Assembly: GCA_016584305.1 (NCBI GenBank)
Contig: JACEEZ010020966.1
Span: 185,862-249,861 of the forward strand
Direction: 5' to 3'
DNA length: 64,000 bases
DNA from: Chionoecetes opilio
Taxonomy: Eukaryota; Arthropoda; Malacostraca; Decapoda; Majidae
Shown one piece after another: positions 56,028 through 64,000 of this stretch. The notes beneath the pieces are model-generated. The model saw only the letters and a program-made list of their open reading frames with translations, ran no database searches and was not told the origin of the DNA. Made by a program: the position numbers and the translations under genes. The first letter of the stretch is position 1; each line of letters opens with the position of its first letter.

Positions 56028-57248
56028 CCCTGGGCTTTAAACCCAGTTTCTGCATAAGCGCGGTGCCAGCCACGCACACCATAGCACCTGTGTCGGCTAC
56101 GGCCATTACCCTCGCAGCACCGGTGCCGTGTGCCCCTTCACTGTCACTTCCAACCGTGGGTGTAGAGAGAGCTGTGCCGCGGCCACCCTTACAGCTCCCG
56201 TCACAATAGCAGCATCCTTGGGGCTGGCCGATTTACCCCTACAGCATTTTTTAAAGTGGCCCATTTTCAAACACCTAAAACACTGGTTACCACTTGCTGG
56301 ACAACGGCCTTTACCAGGGCCATGTGCGTAGCCACAATTGAGGCAGCTCGCGTGAGGTGCTTGCTGGCGCTGTGTTGGGGCGCGAGCAGCGGCCACGCAC
56401 TCCTGTCTCGTCATCTGTGGAGGCCCGGCTCGCTGTCGACGCTACTACGCTGCCAGTCGCACGACACCATACACCGGCGTCGCGCACTGCTGCCTCATGA
56501 GCAAAATACTTTTGCTGTAACTGATCCACACTGTTAAAGCTAGGGCACCCCTGAAACACTTCCTTTTTCAGAGCCGGGTCACTGAGGCCTACCATGACCT
56601 TACGGAGCAGCATGTAGTCCGACAAGTCTGTATCACACGTGGGGTACCGAAACTGGCACTCCACCGCCTCTGCTGTGCACTTCTGAAAGTAATCCTTCAT
56701 GGGCTCACCCTCACCTTGCCTGCTGCTGAAAAAAACTGCTCCACCGCACGGCTTGGTTAGTAGACTGAAGCACTAACTCACCGATGGCGTTCAGGGCCTG
56801 TTCCGGTGATAGCGTTTTCCAAGTGCCACCCGGGTGTCTTGTGTCAATGGCTTGTTGTAGCCTGGGGACGCAGTTCAGGCGTATGTGGATGACGGCCACT
56901 GCAGGCGTCCACTCGTTCAGCTTCATACATGCCTCCATCGACTTCCTCCACGTCCGGAAAGCTGCCGCCGTCATGTCGGTCGGCATCACATTTCGGCGGT
57001 GAAGCCACAACTTTCTGGCCACCGTGTCCAGGGGTACCGGCGGGCCTGGGGTCACGGCTACGTGGGCGTGTGGAGGTAATCAGCCAGTCCATCACCTCCT
57101 GCACGCCGACGCTAGGCTCGGGGCCTGGGCGGCCGGCTGGTGTAGGACGCCGAGAAACACCGGCTGAGTCTTGACGACGTCTGGAGGTAGGTGTGGTGAA
57201 TCTTGGTCTGGAAGCGGCCATGATGAGCGACACGAATTGTTCAAGCAC
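56028..57248 (-). pseudogene. Gypsy copy 2 gag, nucleocapsid and protease start
   Basis: Reading right to left: a gag leader (57248, MLEQFVSLIMAASRPRFTTP), a long Pro/Arg-rich stretch, then a capsid-like frame 57055-56711 (KLWLHRRNVMPTDMTAAAF, WTPAVAVIHIRLNCVP, GTWKTLSPEQALNAIGELVL), then MKDYFQKC.. (56700) and the zinc region CFRCLKMGHFKKCC at about 56280. It supplies the gag N-terminus missing from copy 1. Frame changes occur near 56990, 56705 and 56420. The adjacent SINE at 57257 abuts the gag start. Confidence 0.85.
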
Positions 57249-57256
57249 TCACTTCG

Positions 57257-57485
57257 CCATGTACGGGGTCTTGAAGAATAGGGTTGAGCGATTACAGGTT
57301 ATGTGGACCCCAGTACAGCCACTGCTAAAATAGGACCGTGGGTCAGCTACTGCCTCTCACTGTGCAATGGGCTCGTGATGCCGCTGCCCACCCAACATAT
57401 CGTACATCTTCCAGGGATCGAACTTGGGTCACCGAGAACGCCAGTCGGAGACGCTAACCACTCCGCTACCGCCTCCGCTATACCT
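57257..57485 (-). mobile_element. tRNA-derived SINE, family 2, near complete
   Basis: On the minus strand the head GGCGGTAGCGGAGTGGTTAG and GTGACCCAAGTTCGATCCC form A- and B-box-like motifs, followed by a body (GATGTACGATATGTTGGGTG.. AGTGAGAGGCAGTAGCTGAC) and the tail CTTCAAGACCCCGTAC. Same head as 25748, different body. Confidence 0.85.
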
Positions 57486-57640
57486 ACATATGTCTCCATA
57501 CTTTAACCAGTTTTATTTTTTGATCTGATCCATTGCTTCTTGGTAAATGGTGATTTTTCAATTTTCGATTTTCAATGAATCATCCTGTTTAGGAAAAGAG
57601 ACAATATGTTAGGACCTATACCATAACCTATCACCTGTTC
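57486..57640. other. Short unique stretch
   Basis: No gene or repeat recognised. Confidence 0.5.
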
Positions 57641-58139
57641 CATTTTTTGGGTAAAAAAATGTCCGGGAAGGGGCCAAAGGGGTGATCAAAGGAAAAAGGG
57701 GACTCATAGAAATTTTACAACCCTTTTTCTGTTGTTTTGATGGAAAAAGCCCGGTTTTTATATCCGGACAGAGAAAAAATCCAGCAAAAACAATTTTGCA
57801 AGGGCCCGTCACCCCGCCAAAGTCAAAACCCGGGTTTACCCACATAAAATATATTTTAAAACCCGTTAAAACCCTCAAGTATCCTATTTTAGTATGGCAC
57901 CACTACCTGGGGATTTTCCCTGTTTTTGCAGGCATTTAATGTTTGGGGTTAAACCCCATTATCATGCAAGTTTTGGGCCTTACATTGTGCCCAATTAAGT
58001 GGTCTCAAGATTCGTGTTGCTATGATGGCGCTTCGAAATTCCTTGAAATAACATAAAATGGCAAAAAAAGTTTTGAAAAATTTGATTTATACACCAAAAT
58101 TGTCTGATTTGGTGTATATTGGAAAGCTGGGGGGGGTCT

Positions 58140-58400
58140 GGGTGTGTTTGGGTTGGGGGGAGAGCGAGTGCGTAAAAAATGTGTCCCTTTGTTTTATGTA
58201 TGAGAGGGGGGGCCCCCGCGGTGAAAGGGGTGCCTCCCCTTAATTTGGGCAAACAAAGGGGAGGTTGGGCCCCATTCGCGCCCATCAAATCTGATTGGTC
58301 CGGGCCGGGGGCCCACCATGGTGATTGGCTGGCAGTGGCGGTGGGAAGTGAGGGGGGGAGAGAGCGGGGAGAGCAGCGCGAGGGGACAGAGGAGTGAAAG
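58140..58400 (+). repeat. Module repeated at 61300-61560 (copy 1)
   Basis: Shares with 61300-61560 the order TGTATG.G..GGGG, GGGTGCCTCC..TTTAATTT-like, CATTCGCGCCCATCA, GGTCCGGG and CCCACCATGG. Copy 1 has ATTGG twice (CCAAT boxes on the minus strand). It could be a duplicated promoter region; sequence quality limits the call. Confidence 0.55.
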
Positions 58401-59522
58401 GGGGGTCTGGAAAAAGCGGTTTGGCCGGGTTTGGGGGTAGCGGCCCCCGCGCCTGAAGGACTCTCTGCCCCCCTTTAGGAGGAATTTTGAGGGCCTCGCC
58501 TTAAAATCAGTGCCCCGTGGGGGGTTAAGGCGTAATTGTTTTTGGGGGCCTCTCAAGTGGAAGCCCGTGTTTGCGTGCTAGAAAAAAAAACCCTATTAGA
58601 CCCCTTTTTTTGGGCCCTGTGAGTACTTTTTTCTTCTCTCCACCTTCAGGAGTTGATTCCCGGGTATTGGGGTGACCTCCGCCAATTAAAAAGTGGGGTG
58701 TATTTCGTGGGGGGTCCCCGTGTCCCCCTTTTCTCCCGGGGGATTGATTACGTGTTAAACCCCCCACCCACTCCCCTTTAGATAATTCTTTTCGGGGCCC
58801 TTGTGGGGGGGGAGTAAGGGGTTTCGTGGGGGGGCCTTTGGGGGTGAGATTTAAAAAAAAGAAATTTAAATGAGGGGGCCCCGGCCCCCACCCCTTGGGG
58901 TCATTAGAAGTGGGATTTAAAATTTAGAAAATCTGTGGCCCGGGAGTTGTGTTTAAAATGCGGTCAAAATTTTGGGGATAAAAGAGAGAGACAAAGGGGG
59001 GAAGGGGGAGGTTTAAGCCCTTAACCGTCACTGTGGAAGGGAAAATGGGACGTGGCGAAATTCTTTAAGAGGGGAGAAAAGATGATTTAAAAAGAGAGAA
59101 TGAAAAGGGAAAAAAAAGAGAAAGGAAATGGGTTTCCCCAAAATGGGGAAAAAAGTAAGGGAAATTTAGACACACCCCTGAGGAGAGGGTTTAAACGGGT
59201 AATCGGGGGTAAAAAGGGTGACGCGAGGGAGGGACTACTACCTGACGCCCGGGTGGGGGTTTCTTTGAATTTGGGGGGAAAGGGGCTGTTAAGGGGAAAG
59301 GGGGGAAAAGGAAGGGGCTGACCTTGTCCCCGGGTTTAAAGCCCCTGCAGAGGGAAATGGAGGTGGGGAAATTAAGGGGAAAAGGCCCGGGGGGAGGAGG
59401 AGCGTGAAAACCCGGGGCTGCCGGTTAGTTTTGCGCGAAGGGGGGACTTTTGCCTCCGGGCCTGGACTACCTGGAAACCCGGGTGGGGCGTGCTTTGCCT
59501 GGGGGGGAGGACGGTTGAGGGT

Positions 59523-59524
<2 letters not shown>

Positions 59525-59556
<32 letters not shown>
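59525..59556. repeat. Homopolymer T run (32)
   Basis: Uninterrupted T run, possibly the poly(A) tail of a minus-strand retroelement. Confidence 0.9.
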
Positions 59557-59852
59557 CTTTTGCCTAAAAAAACGCCCGGGAGGCGGTGGGACCCAGGGCT
59601 GGATGGTAGGCCTGGAGGTTCCCCTTGATTTGGGGGGTGATGGGGTTGGCCCTCGGGCCCCCTGGGGGGGGGCAGGGGAGGATCTTTTTAGTGACGCCTG
59701 TGAAATTTTGAGGCTATCCGGGGCCCCTGTGTCCTCCCATGCAACTCGCCCCAACGAAGGTTTGAGTTGATTTTTGGGAGGGCAAAGGGGTGTTTTAGGC
59801 CACTCGACGGGGGCCCCCCCGAAAAAGTTTTGGTTTTTTTTCGGGGATCCCA

Positions 59853-59905
59853 AAATCGGGTCACCGAGAACGCCAGTCGGAGACGCTAACCACCCCCTAC
59901 CCCCT
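59853..59905 (-). mobile_element. tRNA-like SINE head fragment
   Basis: GGGTCACCGAGAACGCCAGT and CGGAGACGCTAACCA match the head of the SINEs at 57425-57480 and 25748 (inverted). The body is absent or unreadable. Confidence 0.7.
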
Positions 59906-60529
59906 CCCCAAAAAATGCATGGAAAAGGGTGCCCTTACTCCCAGGGGACGCCCCCGGCCCGGCGGGCGAGACGGTTTCGCCGGTTCGGCCGCCTTTTGGT
60001 AGAGGAAATGGGGCGGGGGTCCAAATCTTCCCCTCCCCTTTCCCCGCCTTTGTCAGGAGGCGGGGGAAAAGGCGGCTGTGGGGGGCTTGCCCGGGCCCGT
60101 TGCCCGGCGTTGGCAAACGGCCGGGAAAAGGCGGAAAGGGGGGCGCTGGGAAGACTGGCCCCCCGGCAGGTTTCGGACCCCCGCGCCCCCGGAAGAGGGA
60201 GGGGGCCTGCCCCCCCGGCCCCCAAAAACCCCCCCGGCGTGGTGAAAAATTGGGGAAAACCGGCCCAAAAAAAACAATGGAGGCCTCGGGGGGGCTAGGA
60301 AAGGGAAAAGGACCCTCCCCTACCTGCCTTGCTAACCCCCGTCAGGAGGATGGGGAAGCCCCCAAAATGTGTGGGCCCCCCGCCGAAGCTTGGCAGGTGG
60401 ACGACCGGGGGAGGGAGGCATTTTGGGGCCCCCTTTTAGGCAGAAACCCGCCACAGGTGTTGCTGTTTAGTCCCGGGCTCCGTCACCGGCGCTTTTCAGT
60501 GGGGGGAGCATGGTCGGTCGGGGAAATGT

Positions 60530-60920
60530 GGCGCCCTTTGCCGGGAGGGCGAAACAAGGGGGAGGCCCGAGGGGGGAAACCGCGGGGGGCCCAAAGGAGA
60601 GGAAATCTTGGGCCGCGGGTACCCCGGGGGGCGACCCCAGGGTAGAAGTAGGGCCCCTTTGGGGGTTGGGGGCGCCCTTTGCCCCGGAAAACGAGCAGTG
60701 GAGGGAGAGGGGAAAGCCGCGGGGCCAAAAGGGGAGACTCTTGGCCCCCCGGTACTTCTGAGGCGACCCCAGGGTAGGGGAAACCCCGTTTCCCCCGGGG
60801 CTTTGGGGGCGCCCCTTTTCCGCGGAGACGAGCAGCTGGAGGAGAGGGGGAATTCCCGGGGGGGAATGGAGAGTGACTCTTGGCCCCGGGGTTTCCTCTG
60901 AGGCGACCCCAGGGTAAGAG
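60530..60920 (+). repeat. Tandem repeat, three ~135-bp units
   Basis: GCGACCCCAGGGTA occurs at 60631, 60763 and 60903, each preceded by CTTGG.CC..GGT and followed by a G-rich stretch with GAGCAG.TGGAG. Frames across it are Gly/Arg/Pro-rich and not supported as genes. Confidence 0.7.
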
Positions 60921-61299
60921 ACACCTCCCCCCCTTTAGTTGTGGCGCCTGTTTGAGGGAGCAGGGGCGTCACCTTTTTGGGGTGTCTCGCGTGCGAAAAG
61001 GGAGGGCGGCCGGGGCGACCTCCGAACACTGTTTTGGCGGCTGGGTGAAGGGGCGGGTGATTGGGGCTTAATTGTTTGTGTAAGGGGTTTTGGGGGGGAA
61101 TGGGTTTTGGGTTTGGGGGTGTGGTTTAATGATGGGGGGGAGCTGCAATTCCTTTTAGGACTTTTTTTTTTGTGTTAATTTTGTATTTTACAATTTTGGT
61201 TTTAAATTTTCTTTTTCCCTTTTTGGTACTCTTTGGATTTGGGTAGTGAAACAGCGAGACGCTGTTCTTGAGGGGGAAAAAGGGAAAAGTTTCGTGTTT

Positions 61300-61560
61300 G
61301 GGGTCTGGGGTGGTTTTGTTGGGGCGGGGGGAGGGGGTTTTGTATGACAAATTTTCCGTTTGTTTTTGTATGTATTGGGGGGGGGCGGCAAGGGGGGTGA
61401 GGGGTGCCTCCTTTAAATTTGGCAAAACAAAAGGGGAGGGGGAAGGGACATTCGCGCCCATCACTTTATTGGGTCCGGGGGACGGTGGGCCCCACCATGG
61501 TTTATTTTGGGGGGCTAGCCCTTGGGGGCGGGAAAATTTTTAAGGGGAGAGGGGGGAGAG
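61300..61560 (+). repeat. Module repeated at 58140-58400 (copy 2)
   Basis: See copy 1. CATTCGCGCCCATCA is at about 61450 and CCCACCATGG at 61491. Confidence 0.55.
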
Positions 61561-62350
61561 GGAGGGGAAGAAAAGGGGGTTGGGGAGGGGGCCCGGCCAA
61601 AACCCGGGGGCGCCCCAAGGGTTTTAATTAAAATTTTGAATTTTCCCCCCTTAAGTAAAGGGTGGGGGGTGCTTAAAGCCAAAAATTTTTGGTGGATGAA
61701 ATGGCGGGGTTTGAGAAATTTGGGGAAATCCCATTTAAATTTCCGTTTTCCTCCTTATATTAAGTTGGCCCTGAAATTTTTCCCCGGCTAAAAATTAAAA
61801 TTTGGGGAGTGTAACGGAGTGGAGTTTCCTTTTCCGAGGGGAGAAAAGTTTACCCCAAATGGTTAGGTTTAAAATTTTAAAATTCGGGGGGGGAATTTAA
61901 GGGGGCGTTTGGGAGTTTGAGGTGGAAAAAGGGTTTGGAGGGCCCGTTGCAACAATATAAAGGGGAAGAGGGTTGGCAAAAAATTTTTATTAAAATTTTT
62001 TAAATGAAAGGGCTTCAAGGGGGGAGGGCTCTTCAAAAAAAAAAAACCCCCACCCAAATTTCCCCCAGGGGAAACCCTCGTTTTGGCCTCAAATCCTGAG
62101 CCGAAAACGGGGCCAAAAATTTTTAAATTAAAATTTTTTAAAATAAAGACATAAAAAGCGTTTAAGGTCCATTTTCAATATTTTGAGGACTCCCATTCGT
62201 TTGGTGATTTTTTGGGAAAACCCTAAGGTCACGATTATGTTTTTTTAAGGCAAGGTATTATAAAATTTGATAAAATTTGATCTCAAAGTCACTAAATGAC
62301 GCATTCAGTTCAAAAAATCGCCAGTGTGGCTTTTCACCTATCGATCACAT

Positions 62351-64000
62351 TTAAATTTCTGTATTGAAAAATTTAATCCCCCCCATGGTATGTTTCAATC
62401 TAATCAGTTATTTTTATTTTTTTTTCAGATGGACCATAATGGCAGCGTGCAGTCAGGAGTATTTGTTTAGTGCGAGGGAAAAAAACTTTACGGGGAAAGG
62501 GTTTTGCATGTATCTCGAAAAGGCCCTTGTGAAATCAAAAGATTTCAGTGCAAAAAAATAACTAAATCCAGTAAAATATCCCGTTTTCCCCAAATATTTG
62601 ACGACATTTAGAAGCAGATGGCATGAGAAGGGCGTAAAGCTCACACTAAAACCAGGCGATTGAGCAAATGCGAAACGTAAACATGACGTCCTCCTCAGAC
62701 ATAAACTCGATTTATGTCAACAAATTTTTGTTCCATACTGACGCATCTCTGTGGAGAGTCGGTGATCAAAAAAAGATCAAGCGACATCCAAACAACAGAT
62801 TAGAAACCAGGGGTCATGCTGCCCAGGTGAAAGCGCATTACAAAATGGCAGAAAAGTCGTGCACAAAAAGATGAGGGGGGCCTCTATATCACATGATCTC
62901 ATGCACAAGATCGGCCGCGAGGAGGCCATTTAACCCTCGTAGGCTACCAAAACTTTATGTCGCCCCGTAATTTGAAATTGGGTGCCCCCCTTTTCTACCA
63001 CTGATGGAGCCTTCCTAAGAAGCGAGGATGTCCAGCGGGGCAGTTGTGAGGGGAAAAAAATCGGCCCTTTTCATGTCTTGATACCCGGAGAACAACGAGA
63101 CGAGACGTCACTTTTAGATGAATAAACGAAAATCAGGAGAAGGAAGCTGGTGATGGGAAGGTACCAAGAACATCAGCGACAACTTATGCGCTTTGGCATT
63201 CATTGCGATGAAGGGGCAGATCCACAAATTCTTGTGGCCCAAACACCCAGTTATGCCGAGATATGTGATTTTAGTCCGGCATGTACCAGGCTAGAAGTGC
63301 ACAGGTTTTTTGATGGGGATACGGCTTTTCCCCTACGAAGGCGAAGCCATCGCCGTAGGAAGGGAGCACATTAGGGTTCACCAGTTCTGCAAAATGCTCT
63401 AACCATGAAAGAAAGCTTTCCTTCCAACCATCAAATAAAAGGCCTTTACAACCCCCTTGCAGGGATATGGGCAACCGAATCACCGTTGAGCATGCAGAAG
63501 GGGAGCGACTACAAAATATGTTGCTGCATATTTTATTGCCCCCAAAAAAATCGAACAGCCGTTGTCGCAGAAGACCGATGCATTTCAGTTTATGTACCTC
63601 CGAGCCACAGAAACATGAAAACCCGTACACGGTGACCGCAAAAAAAAAACGGTTGCATCACTACGTTGAAAAAAAAGCTGGATTCCCTCTATAAAGTCTA
63701 CTCTCCTGCCGCCCTTCAGTGGGTTGATACCACATCAAAACCATATGGAATCGGCAAAATGATGTTCTCACGAAATATGCAGCATGAACAAAACAGCCAC
63801 CGTTTTATGTCTCCGTCTTATCGAAACAGGACTCGAAAAAGGCAAAGAAAAGGGCCCGCGGAGTTTTTTGGTGCACACATCACAAGCCTCAACGCAGCAA
63901 GGGTGAGAAGTTCCTATTGAAGGTAGTACTTCACCAATTGTCTCAGAAAAAAATTTCCCCCAACGAAGACGCAGCCCCCTTTTTTAAGGGGATCGGCTTC
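62351..64000. other. Unrecognised terminal segment
   Basis: Base composition is more ordinary than in 57.6-62.3 kb. Several open frames of 60-120 codons lie on both strands (for example + 62668-62874, + 63150-63374, - 63271-63630, + 63666-63920). They overlap, none has a domain I recognise, and A/C homopolymers suggest miscalls that could be hiding one longer gene. No repeat of it occurs elsewhere in the window. Confidence 0.4.

Larger units (their letters stand above)
57641..62350. other. Homopolymer-inflated, low-confidence sequence
   Basis: Runs of four or more G, C, A or T are far denser than in the rest of the window, and overlapping Gly/Pro/Arg-rich frames appear on every strand, as expected when run lengths are miscalled. 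A SINE head fragment and two repeated modules can still be recognised (separate entries). I call no genes here. Confidence 0.7.

Noticed and set aside
59774..60645. Genes of 170-240 codons in GC-rich sequence
   Set aside because: Overlapping frames on both strands with Gly/Pro/Arg bias in a stretch of suspect run lengths; a SINE head lies inside one of them.
62351..64000. An endogenous copy of a large DNA virus
   Set aside because: Considered because decapod genomes can contain such copies, but no domain or gene order supports it.

Overview
The window looks like repeat-rich, gene-poor nuclear DNA from a decapod crustacean, probably a crab. The evidence is: degenerate TTAGG-type interstitial repeats as in arthropods; a SINE with a GGTAAGGTAAAG start and a LINE 3' end next to 'aacataagaacataagaa', both of which I recall from decapod sequence; eukaryotic transposon classes throughout; long TAG, AG and TG microsatellites; and a run of N at 50481-50937 that marks a draft scaffold. 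There is no prokaryotic operon, no CRISPR array and no rRNA. The only tRNA-like sequences are SINE heads. I see no clearly intact host gene.

Layout. (1) 1-4200: minus-strand C2H2 zinc-finger locus A, broken by two hAT-like elements inserted side by side. (2) 4.3-20.5 kb: LINE 3' fragments, a pogo-like MITE, foldbacks, an ~820-bp TAG microsatellite, a TIR element sitting inside that microsatellite, a 4.1-kb nested palindrome (12.5-16.6 kb), and short elements with clustered inverted motifs. (3) 20.6-27.5 kb: duplicated zinc-finger locus B, split by a Tc1 element, an 8-bp-TSD MITE, an LTR-like insert, a SINE and a foldback. (4) 28.3-31.9 kb: a broken BEL/Pao retrotransposon whose pol centre is replaced by an in-frame 18-bp minisatellite. 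(5) 33.5-37.5 kb: a TIR transposon inserted in a 60-bp minisatellite, itself hit by a second TIR element that carries a gene of unknown function. (6) 37.5-40.1 kb: zinc-finger locus C, the least damaged copy. (7) 40.1-44.0 kb: minisatellites and a LINE that landed in a SINE. (8) 44.3-57.5 kb: two broken copies of a Ty3/gypsy element on the minus strand, with hAT-like inserts and a CR1/Jockey-like LINE between them. (9) 57.6-62.3 kb: sequence with inflated homopolymers that reads like unpolished consensus. (10) 62.3-64.0 kb: ordinary-looking sequence in which I recognise nothing.

How the parts relate. Zinc-finger loci A, B and C share the same 5' exon and splice acceptor, linker type and finger array; B and C also share the last finger, the 3' UTR and a downstream minisatellite, so at least those two are a segmental duplication. 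One copy often serves as the empty site for an insertion in another, which makes several element boundaries unusually firm. The best candidate for an undescribed system is the 2.2-kb element at 34073-36298: long TIRs, TA target duplication, no transposase, and a single antisense gene of an arthropod family whose function I do not know. It lies in the fourth codon interval of the outer transposon's own gene.
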